DNA of 64,000 bases from Malania oleifera. Taxonomy: Eukaryota; Streptophyta; Magnoliopsida; Santalales; Ximeniaceae. Location of the stretch: NCBI RefSeq assembly GCF_029873635.1, contig NC_080422.1, positions 16,832,049 through 16,896,048 on the forward strand, given 5' to 3'. Shown here one piece after another: positions 24,301 to 38,180 of the stretch (its first letter is position 1; every line of letters starts with the position of its first letter). Below the pieces are notes generated by a model. The model saw nothing but the letters and a program-made list of their open reading frames with translations, had not been told where the DNA came from and searched no databases. Made by a program: the position numbers and the translations under genes.

Positions 24301-27300
24301 TTCCTTGCATTGATGGCGACACTGTTATGCGACATGGAGTTGTCTTGCACCCATGAACATCCACAGCCTGCAGGAAGGGTTCCTAAAATGGATGAAAAAA
24401 TGAAATTTGTCAACTGAAGCCATCAGTATCAGGAAGTGTAATTGCAGTGACTAGCTCATTAGATAATTCTTCATTTTAAAACCAGCGACTGTGTCAAGAC
24501 TCAAGACTCAATTTATACATTACATTTGGGCAGTACAATTCTGCTAAATTACTGTACATCCCTATATTTAACCTGATCACCAGCAGGGAAGGGTTTTACT
24601 CCCGTGCTTCTCGTTTCCTCAATTTTGGGTTTTCTACCAAGAGAATTGATTTGAAACCTGACAAAAGAAAGTAAAATCACAAAACTCAAGCCAACAAGCC
24701 AGACCCCCATAGCCAACAATGGCCACAGCAGGGACACATTGTTAAAACGTAAAAGCACCATCACCCCCATCTTAATAAAAGATTATATTTACAACCAGAA
24801 GTCTAGTGAAATTTTGTCCTTATCAGACACCTGAAAAATGAAAAAAAAAAAAACACAGGAGCATATGGGGGGGAGGAGAAGAGTTCCTCCTAACCTTTAT
24901 ATCATGATCGTCCTCCATTCTAAATAATTTGCTGCATGTTTATGTCCATCTATGCTTGCACGTGTGCACTTGTTTTTGCTTGTGCGTGTAACACATAATT
25001 CATGCAATTTCAACTTTCAGGAGTCTGGTGAGGGTACATATACACAGCCTAAACTCTAGATTTGGGGAGACTATTAGTTGGAAGCTATGACCTTCAAGTT
25101 TGGGTGTAAAGAGCATGCGTGCACATGGACGTATGCACGCTCACACACTTGTATGCAATTGTGTACTTCAATCTCTCCTAACCACGCATTTGAAGTACTA
25201 AATGTTTTGTCTGCAGCTAAAAGGAAGGAGAGTGATTATGAATTTAAGATAAGTAACCCTAAATTGAATAACTTCAGTGAAATTCAGAACATAAATAGAG
25301 GCTCAAACAAAACAGAATGTTGGAATGGGTTACTGAAACCAATCCCAAGTACTTGGGATGGTGCTTAGTTATGATGAGCTGTCAGCAATAGCGAGTGAAA
25401 CATATCACATGTAACTAGAGTTCTTGAAAATCCCCAAACAGATATATATTAAAGATATAACACCTAAGAGTCCATCTGGTAGATAGGAACTGAAAGTTTG
25501 AAAACTAGCAACCAGTTTGGGCATAGTCATAAAACTAAAACAAAAGGCAATGGCTCGATTCGAATCATCGGATACATGTTAATTTTTTTTTTCCTCTTCT
25601 GGACAAATGATATTTTATAATCACACAACCCTTAAATCGTCATAAAGTTCTTCATTCTCAAGTCCTAAGCAATTTAATGGTTCCATTTTTAAACCTTTAT
25701 ACATCCAGCATTTGGGAAGAGATTTAAAGCGCATAAAATACCATGAGAATAATGAAAAATGCAAAAGAATCAAATTCAAGAGATGTTATAATAGAAGAAT
25801 AATTGTAAATTCACTCTTTAGTACTCCACAAATAATTCTACATCAAGTTTTGAAAATTATTGTCTATGTCTTGAATTCCTAATCTGAGGCATGATTTCAA
25901 TTTACAGGTCATACGCGTATAAATTATGTTTGTGGGCTTGTAAGAGCTCTCCCATCATTTGCATGAGACTGGGTTCATATAGAGTTTGAGTGGCCGTGAG
26001 AGTTTAATCCCAACTTGCAGATCCTCTTCATCCATAATGAAATTTGTTTCCTCCCTCTCCTGTGACATAGGCTACCAAGCTGAATCATGTAAACTTTATG
26101 AAGATTTCTATTTTCAGACATTTTTGGGAAAGATTTTTACATGTAAGAAAATATTAAAATATAATTGGTTTGAGTTTGCCGATTGGATAAAGCTTTATGC
26201 CTCTATTCCTCCATAAATGCCTATGCAGCATCACTAAACCTACATGTCATCCCTAAATTAGTTACAGGACTCTTCTTTCTAGTTGATGATTCCATCTCAG
26301 AACCTTGGTAGAGCCTCCCTCCAACCATGACAAAATCCCCCATCCATCTCTACAGAACCTCACTCTCATCATTATAAACCTAAACTTATTTTTAGTAGCC
26401 ATGTGCCTAAGAGAATTATTTAAATTCAATAGAAATGAAGCGGTGTAATTTTCTAAATTCTTATGCATTTGTTATTTATTTATTTACTTTTGATATCATA
26501 TGCATTTGTTATAATAGACACACTCTCCTTCTCTCTCACTCTCTCACTCTCTCACTCTCTCCCTCTCTATCTCTCTCTCTCTCTCTCCATATATTATATT
26601 AGCTTTTTTGGAGTTATATGTATTTATTTTTGAAATTTTCATTTATAAGTTAGTATGCTATATTTCACAAATATATTTTGCCAATTTTGTAATTGAGTTA
26701 CATATTCACATCCTAAATGCTCCCACACACCTGCTCCTGCTCCCACATAAGGTAACTACGCACCCTACAGAGAGCAAATGCAACAAGTTGCAACACGATA
26801 GATTAATGGCACTACACTAGATATATAGGGTTCATAGGTATCTTACTTCCACGTGATATATATTTTTGTATGCCACATAATTTTTTTTCTAACGATATTG
26901 TCATAACATGGTGCCACAAAAACTGAAAACCAAAATCATATCATGTTATTACCACAATAGTTGAAAATCTTCGACAAAAACCCAAAACAAAATAACACAA
27001 ACAAATACATGGCAGGCATGTATTTCTGTCCCATACCAAAACAAAAACTGAAAATTTTTTATAACACCCAGTGCACAAGGCTCCCGCACCAACGAGGGCA
27101 TGTTGTGTATAGTCTTACAGTCACACATAGAGAGACCGAAAATTAAAAAAGTAATTAAATGAAAAAGGATAGCCCTTAAGCATTCTGTATGCGAACTACA
27201 CACAATCTAACTAAATCAATATTACACATGATTCAAACGCCAGTGGAAAACAAAAACCTGGCCATTGGCAACAACAGCTGAATTTCCATACATCTTACAA

Positions 27301-27921
27301 GAATTTGACAATGAAAAAGTATGACCCAGTTTTCGATTAAGAACAAAAAAATTCACATTTAAATTATTCATACTTCCATTTCTGAGGAAATGTGAGAAAT
27401 GAAAAATTAAAAGGAGAAATATTGAATAGCGAATATTTCGCTTTGGCCGAGAAAACCATAAGTTTTACACTTCTACTCAACGGAGCTCAATACAGCCACG
27501 TATATAAAAACAGAAGATTGATAATTTTACTTGCTCCTCATTTCCTCAATTTTCTGAGCCGCCAATGTGTGAACTAGGTAGAGAGAAATGTAACAATACA
27601 ACTTAAAAATCAGTGCTATGAAAACAGGAAATTCCTAAAGTATTTTTTCACTCTGAAATTTTATCATGAGTTGAGAATTCCTTGAAATTAAAAAAAAAAA
27701 AATTAAGAGTGAGAATTCAAGTAAGAATTTAAAATATTCCCATAAACTAATTAGAAAATGAACTAAAACAACTTACGAACTTTGCTTAGCGATTGCGGAA
27801 ACAAAGGGTGTTTACCTGAAATCGAGGATTGGGGAATCATCACAGAAGGCTTAGAAGAGAAGGCCGATTCGGCAGTGGGCAGGGATGAAGAGAGAGAAGA
27901 GAGGAGAGATAGGTGATGCAT
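21369..27921 (-). CDS. GLYK: D-glycerate 3-kinase, chloroplastic
   Basis: Twelve exons on the minus strand: 27921-27816, 24382-23982, 23830-23751, 23139-23088, 23006-22965, 22864-22786, 22706-22675, 22587-22519, 22075-22001, 21881-21765, 21660-21610, 21512-21369. All have GT-AG borders and fitting phases, giving 415 residues. The enzyme phosphorylates D-glycerate to 3-phosphoglycerate with ATP in the chloroplast stroma, the last step of photorespiration. The N-terminus is rich in Ser/Leu (MHHLSLLSSLSSSLP), as expected of a transit peptide. The P-loop GFSAPQGCGKTTL starts at residue 171. Then follow ISIDDFYLTAEGQ, LRGNAGSHD, GRGDRA, LFEGWMLGFKPLP and the C-terminal VIEIDEERNPILGN. These match the plant GLYK family closely and over its usual length. 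Intron 1 is ~3.4 kb. In-frame ATGs up to 28023 could add ~34 residues. The purine-rich (GA)n tract just upstream would lie in the 5' leader or promoter. Confidence 0.95.
23222..23730. mobile_element. Foldback (MULE-type MITE-like) element in GLYK intron 3
   Basis: The left end reads ttttgggtaaaatacaataa then cctcctctaaattttg. The right end, reverse-complemented, reads tagggggcgaaatactccct with further gacctcccct segments, so the ends form a long imperfect inverted repeat. The same family occurs at 50801-51098. It stops ~20 bases from the exon 3 donor. There is no coding part. Confidence 0.5.
26519..26588. repeat. CT-rich microsatellite in GLYK intron 1
   Basis: Imperfect (CT)n with interspersed ctctcact units. 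Confidence 0.85.
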
Positions 27922-28020
27922 TTGAAGGGTCGCGCTGAATTTATAATTATACATGCATGAAGAAGACATCCAAGAGGTCGTCGACCATGGCGTCGTCACC
28001 TGGAACAGGCTATTCATCCC

Positions 28021-28038
28021 CATCTCTCTCTCTCTCTC

Positions 28039-28078
<40 letters not shown>
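28021..28078. repeat. (CT)n microsatellite upstream of GLYK
   Basis: It reads as (GA)n on the coding strand, 100-160 bases upstream of the chosen start. Such tracts are common in plant 5' leaders and core promoters. Confidence 0.85.
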
Positions 28079-28080
<2 letters not shown>

Positions 28081-30942
28081 GTCTTGAACCCACAAAATTC
28101 GGGCCAAACACGGCCACGGGTGATCCAGATTGGATCGACCATGTTTGGATAAGAAAAAGAATGATCAGGTTTGTTTGGCGCGAAAATTAAAAAGAATAGA
28201 CACCGCTAGATTTTCTTTTCCCCTCAAATTTTGCCTGATTACAAAGAAAAAAATCTTCTATTTTTATTAGAATTAAAATGAGAATCTGAACTTTTAACTG
28301 TTAAAATTTAAGGCTTAGAAATATAAATGTAAGAAACCTAGAATGATTATTAAGTTCTATTCAAAAATTCAAAAACCATTTTAGGCTATTTGCCCAGCCT
28401 AATAATAAAAGTGGTGAGGAAGAAAAACAATGTCAGATTACATTTAAATGAGAGCAAATCCATTGCAACCCAGCTAATGCACAAAAGAGAAATTATAAAC
28501 CCCCAAATAAAGACATTTATGAATGGCCATCCCCGAGGAGCCTTTTTTTTATAGTTGAGGAGCCTTTTTTTTATAGTTGACGATGGCTAGGTGGTTCCTA
28601 GTTTTAGAAATTACTTCTAGTAAATCATATATATATTTATAGATTTTTAGTGGTCTATTCCACTAATTTTTCTAATAATATTTCACAAAACTTTTCTAAG
28701 GTAAATTAATATTTTAATAAAAAACACACTTTGTAAAGGACATTCACCCAAATATTTGGGAGTATCATCTTTAGACTTTAGTTATTGAAAATTTGAACAA
28801 CATATAATACAAACTTATACTGATTTTAATTCAAATCCAAAATCTAAAATTTACGTTTCCCAAACACCACCTAACCCCCAAACACAACTTAAAAATTAAA
28901 ATATGTTCTTCCCAGGACAACCACACTAGCTAGAATTAGTTAGAACCAATAAGATTTCAAGCAGGAAAGAATCTCTTCTTGTGCTTGTTTCAAGTAAGAG
29001 AATCAAGACCAATGTTTCAAGATTTTTCTTGATTGATATATGCAATTGATTTATCCTGCAAAAAACACTACATTTTTTGGGCAGATTTTTGCGGTGATGA
29101 TGTGAACAATTTGTTTGCATTTGCTAGTTTGCCTTGGAGGTGGCAACTGGTGTGGAGGTGAAGGCTATACCCATTTTTTGTACTAAAGAATGATGAAAAG
29201 CTAGCTTGCTGGTTGACAAGGTGGTGGGGGCTAATCTAAATTAGATAAAGAAAAGGATTGATGGTTTTGTGCAGTCCATTTGTGTATGTGCAGCCTAGGC
29301 TAGTTTGGATTTTAAAGCAACTGATGAGTTTGTGCAATTTGGAGTTTGTGATGGTGGTAATCCTGCATCTGCCAGTGGCTGTGGATGAGGATGATGAATT
29401 GGTGATTGAGGCTTCTGTGTGAGCTGCTTTGAAATATCTAATTGATCTTCCATAGCCCAATTAATGCAAATTGTTCCTTCTGAATTTGAGAATAGGGCAT
29501 TTCACCTGTAAGGGTCAATGTTTGTTTAACTCAAGATGCGATATTCACCAAGTGATGAAGCCAACTTCCCTACAATTTAGACAGCAACGACAACGCAGCC
29601 CTACCAATCATCCACGAGGTCATCAGGTTGTAAGGTTTTGCCTCGTATGATCAAAGGGAAATGCTTGCTACTCATCATGAGCCAATGATGATCCTCAATT
29701 GACATGGCGAGCAAAGATAGGTAGGTCCCATATGAGCACAGCCTATACTATACATGCTATGAGTTTCTTGGTTGCAAGACAAGTGTGTATGGTCAATCAA
29801 ATGTCTTGAGGCAGATATAGGCAGCTCTGTTTTTCACATCGATAAGTGGATTTGGGTAAAATCAGTGTATATAACTTCTAGCATGAGGTGCAAAGAGTAG
29901 CAATTTTATTCTATTTTTTAAAACCCATTACAATATTGTCATTTCATTAGTATGGCTGAACTACAGAACAAAAGACTAGAAACACCAAATCTAGTTCATT
30001 GAACTTGAGCTGTGTATTAGGAAATAGCCCATTCTTCTCCCCAAATCCCTTGTGAAACCATTCCCAAGAGCATGAAATTCCCATGTCCATATCAAAGCAC
30101 TTGTAATTATAAGGAAAAATATTGTCCTTTTTGGTCACTAATTACTTGATGCAGAGGCATGATAACTTCTATACTAAATGTAACCTTGCAACTCCAGCAA
30201 GTCATGGAAATGACTAATCCATCTTGCAGTTTTGCAGGCAAGGCCTCCAAAATAAGAACTAGAAAAGTCACAATCACCTAATTACATTATCTCTTTGCAG
30301 ACCAGCAAATTTCCTTGATGTGTCAAGTTGGAAGTTTTAACTAAGACAAAATGCAAAGATATTTAACCATGAGTCATTTTGCTTCAAACTAGCTGCACTA
30401 ATTTACATCCCTAGTTCCATGATTCAACATTACAAAAGAAAAGGTTTTGAAGAACCAATACCTGATAAACTCACAAAAAATTTATGAACAAAAATTTGAA
30501 GTGAAAAAGTGAGTATTAATGGGAAAGCGAGTAGATTGAGATTTGACATCCAGAGAGTTAGCAAAAATCCAGAGGAAACTCTGGTCCAATTAGTCATGGC
30601 ACTTGTTAGTTGTCCCTTGTGTTAGGTCTATATCTTTAAAACAGTGTTTGGAGCAGTTTCGGGGAAGACAAAGCCGCTACAGACTTGAACTGTAACCACA
30701 ACAGCAACCTCATTAGCAAACTGGTAGGATAAATTGGCATGAAATATATATAATACAGGCACTAAGTAACATGATTTTGTAATGCTTTAGAATAACATTT
30801 TTTCTCTGGTTTCTTAGTTTGTATACTTCCTTTGTCTAGCCAAAAAAATGAAAGAAGCACAAAAAATATTATCAACAATCAGCAACAATCAATTACTCGG
30901 GTGCTAAGTTGAAAGGAATTGAACACAAAAGGCAAAGAGGAT
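28079..30942. other. Intergenic DNA between GLYK (5') and cyclin A2 (3')
   Basis: The first few hundred bases should hold the GLYK promoter. A 22-base unit (gaggagcctttttttt plus atagttg) is duplicated in tandem at about 28535-28580. Around 29240-29510 the minus strand has short coding-like stretches in two frames, which I could not assign. The segment next to 30942 is presumably the cyclin 3' UTR. Confidence 0.45.
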
Positions 30943-33900
30943 TCAATTTTCCACCTTTTCTTGCCTGTACTTTGCACGTATAGAATTCAGAGGGCAGCCA
31001 TTGGTGTTCATCTGCAAATCTTGTAATGCAAAAGTCATAGTCTTCAGATCTGATGCCTTGTAGGTGGTATAGAATGCTAGAGTTGGATTCTGCCAGAATT
31101 ATGGAGTGAAGTCATGGTCCTAGTACATATAAAAAAAGCAAGTGGAACAATATAAACAGAGGGAAAACACTAACCCATGGATGGCCTGACTGGTCCAATG
31201 TCCATCTGGCTAGGAAGACAGCTGATGCAGCTATGAGAGAGGGAATGTAATTCAAGAAATCATATTCCAACAATGTCAATTCTGCTAGATAATTTGCCAA
31301 GTATTCCAATTCAAAACTGGGGTTCTGTATATGTAAAGTAATAAATGCAAAATCAGTCAATCAGAGTTTGGCATCCCCTGAGCCTTGGAGAGCTAAGACC
31401 AGGACTAGAAGCAACATACCTTGTAAGTAGCTTGTGCTGCACGGACAAATCTCCTGAAAACCAAGAATTTTGCAACAGAAACACATTGAGGGGATTTCAG
31501 AAAGTATATATTATTTGGAAAAAGGTTCCATATATTTTAACTGATATACCTTAGAAATGTTTTCGTAGTAGGTGCAGAAATTTGAAAGCCAAAGTTGTTC
31601 AATACTCGGCTTTCCATTTTCAATACCTGGTAGTATACTTTAGTTAGGAAATATCTCATCTCCAAACAGTGACTATGGCACAAACAGATAATCAAAGGAC
31701 CCTAAGAAAAAAATTTAGTGTGTCAAAAGATCCTGATTCTGAAAATGATCTGCTTCTAAGTGGTGGTAGTGACTGAAATTAAGGTGCTAAGCTGGAGCCA
31801 ACTTATAGTGCACTCTGGACTACCATTACCATGACATTGCAGTTGCTGAAGATGGTCTATGAATTTATCTAGCTAGGACCCAATTCTGATCCAATTTCAT
31901 AGACTAGAAACAAACAAATCATTTACTCATATAGCAAAATATTTTATATTACTTTGTAATTGCATGTATATCTGACCAGTACAGATTGAGGTGCAGTTGC
32001 TGAAGATGGTCTATAAATTTATTTAGGACCCAATTCCAATCCAATTTCATAGATTAGAAACAAACAAATCATTTGGGTGAACACCAACTTGACCCAAAAG
32101 CTTAAGCCTATTTTGGGTCAAGTTGGTGTTCACCCATGTGTATCAAGCCCACCCATGGGCTCCTCCGCTGCTAACAATTTATTTATAGTAAAATATTTTA
32201 TATTCAAACTTTGTAATTGCATGTATATCTGACCCGTACAAATTGTGTGTGCAGGTATATGCATCCTCCCTGCACCCCAAAAAAGGCACACGCATCCCAA
32301 GCACTAGGTAAGGTTGAAGAAAATAAATTTTTTCTTCTTTTTCATGTTCAATGACCAATTCATCCAAAAGTAGGAGCAAATTATATGTGAAGAACACTAA
32401 TAAGATCATACGGTATTACTATATCTGATACCTAATACTCAATTCAGATGTAAATCCCATATATTAATTTCAACAAATCTTATATTCCATGAAATTTTGA
32501 ATTATATCATAATCGTATCACGTCGAATATAATTTAAATAATTTCATCAAAATATGGCCTATTTCTCTCTCACTCCCTCTTACGTGTATGTGTATATATA
32601 ATAATATAAACACACACATACATACATACAAATATTGTTGAGAATTCAACTTATGAGTTTGTGTCACATTGAAAAATTTGAGTGGATGATGGGTGCTTAT
32701 TTACATGGTTGGATCCAAGACCTAATAGGCTTAAACTTTTGAATCAAATTGGTGCTCACCCATGTCAAGCACACCTATAGACTCCTCCGGTGCTAACAAG
32801 TGGTATCAGAGCCGACGGTTCATAACTTTGGGTATGGGACTGTGTGATTGAGGCTAAGAAGGATCATCTAAGGTGCCAAGATGGATCCAAATTGGTTCAA
32901 GACATGGGAGGTAGGATTGGTTTGGATGCGGCATTTGGAATACAATTCGAGACACGTAAGACGGCCCACTTGAGCAAACTGTTAGAGAATTTGTCTCATG
33001 AGGGAGAAGATGGCTTATGTTCAAGGGGAAGCAGTTGGAACTCACAAGTGAGGGGGAGATTGTTGAGAATTCCACTTGTGAGTTTGTGCCACATTGGAAA
33101 ATTTGAATAGATGATGGGTGCTTATATACATGGTTGGACCCAAGACCTAATAGGCTTAAGCTTTTGGGTCAAGTTGATGCTCACCCATGTGTATCAAGCA
33201 CACCTATGGACTCCTTTGGTCCAAACATATATATATACCTATTTATAGACCTCACCAGAACTTCAAAAGTCCATGTGCCTCAAAATTTCAAGGTTATCTA
33301 CTTCAAAGCCATGTAGGGCGCTTAAACTAGAGTTGCTTAGTTGCTTTAGAAGTTCTACAAACTATAAGAGGCATTTCAATACATTTTTTGTTTTAACTAA
33401 ATATTTTTTCAAATCAATATTTGGATTCGTGTGTACCCAGGCATCCTAATTTGACCATAACAATCTAAGCACCTTAATTGACTGCGACAAAAGGGTAAAC
33501 AGAATATACCTCTTCTCTTGTATAAGTACTGTCTGTGATGAAGCAAAAATCTTCCACATGTGGCGCACAAATTTCTTCATACTTCCTTAATGCCATAAAG
33601 AGAAACCAAAATTAAGGATCGCATCAGATTATGCAGAAACATCACAAATATCCAGGGCTTTTCACCCCAGCCATCATGCATGTTCATGAATGTTGCAAAT
33701 GTGTATATATGCTTATGAAAGTTAATTTGTTTAAATATAGGAAAACAATAAATAAAATCATGGGGATGAAATGTATGAATCACAGTGATTTTCATCAAAT
33801 AAAAATGAAAAAAAGAAAAATGTGTAGGTATTTAGTTGACAAAATATAACAGTGGAAGGCAAATAAACCCATTTTATTGGAACATCAAATGCAGATAAAA

Positions 33901-36900
33901 TGTATAAATCACAGTTTTTTTTTAATCATTGAATAGAACCATGTATAATGAAAGAAAATTTATTTGCATGTGTAACCTACAAAATCATCCAAAACCTCAT
34001 CCTAACTAGTGCACCTATGAGCCTATAACAGTATCTTGCGCCAGACCAATCAAATATAATTTAGAGTTGTGGATCACTATATCATCATCACTATTCACCA
34101 CATAAGCCCCTGTTTGCACCGTTGACCATAACTTGTATGCTTTATATACTTAAAACAGTCAAATCACTAAAGTTAAAAAGGAAAAAAGATCATGTAATGA
34201 ATGTCACTATAGACACTGAATCTTACGAGGCAATTAGCATGCAAGTGATGCCAAGAAGTTGAAGTCTCTGTCTTTCAATGTAATTTTGAGAAAGAAACAA
34301 ATCGATGAGATGCACTGTGAGGTAAAGTGTATCTGGCACCAACTTATATTCCTCAGACACCTGAAACTTGGAATGATTAGAAAAAATATTGGATTAGAAT
34401 TCAGTTATCTAGGAAGTCATAATATAACTTTTTACACCCTCAAAAAATTGTTTATCAAATTCCATTAAGTTACTTATAACACATGAATATTTAGTATGTA
34501 AAGGGAAACAATGGCTTCGTACTAAGTTAAACTTCCGTTTATTAAAATTTATCTTAATGGTTCACTGGTCATGCAATCATGTTATTAAATTGCTAAAAAA
34601 ATTATAGTTATATTTTAAACTCTATTATCCATGGTTTTAAAACCCAAACCAGACCAGTTCAGCCAGGTCAGTGCAACCCAGCCCAAACCAAGTGAACTGG
34701 TCAGCTGAGTTGATTCAAAATTGCTAAGAAATAAAGTAGGAATTGAACCCCAGTCCTTCAGTTCCAAGAAGGGTTATCTTACCAGGGGACAACCATCCAT
34801 ATAAGTTAAAATGCAACATACTGGGTATACTTCTTGATATTGCTTTACATGTCTTATTTTTCATGTACTATATCTGAATCCTTCTTGATATAGCTTTAAG
34901 TATCTTATTTTTATTTTTTACAAGATCATTATATTTAAAATTTTTTTATCTAAACGCATGTTTACAATATTTAAAAAAAAAAAATTCATATCTTTTATGA
35001 TGATGTCACTGGTTCGATCACCAGGTCATAACCCATTGAATTCAGTGAGCTCACTGGCTTGGTCAATAGTCCATTAATACATGATTTCCTTCCTTTTCTA
35101 TCTTTCCTTCTTTTCCTTCCTCATTCCATCACAGTATCACTTATCTCCTCTCTATATTAACATGCAGCACATGCAGATTCCTATGGGTAAATTTCATAAA
35201 TGATCACTGAAATTTAGCATTTGTTTCAAACTGGCTGAACTTCAATTTGCAATATATTGTCCACTGAAATAATGTCATCCAATATACAACAGCTTTCTTC
35301 TACACTGATACATTACTCTAGTTCTTGAGTCAGCCCTGCTGTCCTGCCCACACCCATTCACCAGTTCATTTACTCCTACCAAAGGTATTTGGTAGGGATT
35401 AGGGTTTTTTTAATCAATATTAGGGATCAGCGGACAGAAATTCTTTTGATGAATTCCCCCTTTTAGGGATACAAGGGCTGATTGGGATAGCCAACTGGGA
35501 CATTAGGAGATCATTCCATCAGTCACAAGATACAGCTTTCTTCTACACTGATACATTACTCTAGTTCTTGAGTCAGCCCTGGTGTCCTGCCCACACCCAT
35601 CACCAGTTCATCTACTCCTACCAAAAGTATTTGCTAGGGATTAGGTTTTTTTAAGCAACGTTAGGGACTAGCGGATGGCAATTCTTTTGATGAATTCCCC
35701 CTTTTAGGGATAGAAGGGCTGATTGGGATAGCCAACCGGGACATTAGGAGATCATTCCATGAGTCACAAGAGTTGACCATTACACATCAGATGGCATTGA
35801 AGCGAATGTATAAAGTTTAGTGCATATATGTCGTGATTGAAGCTCAGTGACCAAAGTTTAAAAACTAATGTTTAAGTTCAAGACCATTCATCAAATAAAA
35901 TCAGAATCCTGCTAATAATAATAAAAACAAAAGCAGTAGAAATAATGATGATGATAGAAATAACAGCAGCAGCAGCAGCAGCAACAAGAAAACCAACAAC
36001 AAAAGCTCCACTTCTTGCTTGAAAAGGATTTAAAATAGGTGTATTCCAGTTTGAAGCATAGTCAACATCAATGGCTCAGTCAATTAGAATCCTACAACCA
36101 TGGTGTGTACTACAAAAAGTGTAATAAAAAAAGAGAAGGCAAGAACAAAATGAAAATAAAAAGAAGCATGTGCATTGTAACATTCTCATTAATAACTTCC
36201 AAGGACCATACGGCACAAACCTCCACAAGCCAATCAACTAGAATCCCACGCATGCACTGGGTGATATCTCGCTGGACTGTTTCCATAAAATTAGAAGAAG
36301 GCCTTTGTTTGAGCTGAGGAAAAGAGAGATCTGATCATTAATAAGGTATTGAAATTTCCACCTACACAGTCCTAATGGATACTGGAAACATGCAATGGGG
36401 TGGATGCCATGGTCTTTGAATGGTAGTGCTTGAGCCACACAAACATGCACGTATAGATCTTCTAATCATTTAATTGCATAACAAATTGCACAAGTTACTC
36501 ATGGCACTGAAACCGCACACAGAAGATCTTTTAGGTTCTCATACAGAAAGCATGTTAGTGCATAGATATACACACGTCCAGTTCTAAGCAATAGTGCTGG
36601 CTGTCAACTCAGAACAGGATATTGGATCAGAAGTGGGATGCTATATGGTATATATCAGATAAATTAAAGAAATCCTCAGTTGGGTCCTTTCAGGAAGTGA
36701 CTTTCACTCCCAGTTCATGAAGACCTTATGCTTCACAGGTCATACTAGAACTCAATTTGTGGTTTGGAGTCTTTGGATGGACCATATGCCTACTTATGCA
36801 TAATATAAAATTTGAGGTTAAATAGAAGAGAATGGCCCTTGGACAACAGATGTCCAGGCATCCCCATGCAAAAGCTGCCAAAGACAGCAGAGTACTTCTT

Positions 36901-38143
36901 TAGTCATGCTCAACAAATTAAAGTTTCCCCTTTATTCTCTGTAAGTTTGGATGCATATATAACTTCCTCCACCATCATCAGTCTCTCCATTGTACAGTCA
37001 TCAATGTTCTTTCCATTTTGGTCCTACAACCTAGAAAAATGGTTTTTACTTATGTTTCTCCTTGCTATTATGTTGAGAAGTCTGAACATTATGGGACTCT
37101 AGAAAATTTTTATGACAGAAAATGTTAGCCTTATTTAAGGTCCTAGAACGAAAATGAAGAGAAGGAAATCAACACAAAGTCGGAAAATAATATTTACATG
37201 CATTTAAAGTTCAATTGTCCATTTTTGGTTGAGGTAATTGGTCTTCGTATGCTAAATTCTGTTGTATACTTGCATGCACGTCTTCTTTTTGTTCCATATT
37301 TTGTTGGTGTAATAGAAAGGGAAACTTGAGTATCAGGAATAGATTGACAGTTTTGATGGGACAAACCTCTGCAACACATAAATTGCTATAGATTTCAGCA
37401 GCATAAGGGCTACACAACTGAGGATCATGGTGATCAGAATCTATGTCTTTAACATCCGGATTGCTTGATATCTTCAATTTCCCACAAGGGCCAACTTTCT
37501 CAGCTGCGTCCAGTCAAAAAATGTGTCATTCTTTGTTGCATGTGATTTTGAACAACAATGCAACACAATCGAAACATGGAAATAGTTGCTAAACAATTCA
37601 AACATTCCTCCTTATGGTCGTTCACTGTGAAGTTATAAAATTCATTTCAAATTTGAACAGTTGAACAATCACATATCCTCAATTCTAAACTAGCATGTTT
37701 ACCAGAAGGCAAACAGTTTAAACAATTCTTTTATTGGGAACTTGGGCTTGTGGACAAATCTGGACTCATGATTTTATTTAATTGTAAATTTTAATGCACT
37801 CTAACACACCTTTTATGAATTGAAGACCTTGGAACAAACTTCAACCAGTTATAATTCTATAATCATGATAAATCTACTCAAGCACAAGATTTGTATTTTT
37901 TAAAACTTTCTAAGCTTGAACAAGAGCAGTTAAAACAAATTTGAAAATGAAAGAAAATTTTTAAAACAAATTTGAAAATGAAAGAAAATTTTTGAAGGGA
38001 TTGTTCTTACTGTCTTCACATCAAGACAACTCATTATCAAGATACTGCTATTTCTATATCAGTATTAACTAGAAAAGCAAAAAAATAAAAAATAAAAAAT
38101 TGGAAAAAAAAACAAAAAAACAGTAAAAATAACAACAAAAAAA

Positions 38144-38180
<37 letters not shown>

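Noticed and set aside
24549-24770. A membrane-protein-like frame on the minus strand
   Set aside because: It lies in GLYK intron 1, has no domain match I recognise, and exons 1 and 2 join in phase without it.
29947-30138. 63-residue minus-strand frame upstream of the cyclin 3' end
   Set aside because: No recognisable motif or splice context; it looks like a chance frame in intergenic DNA.
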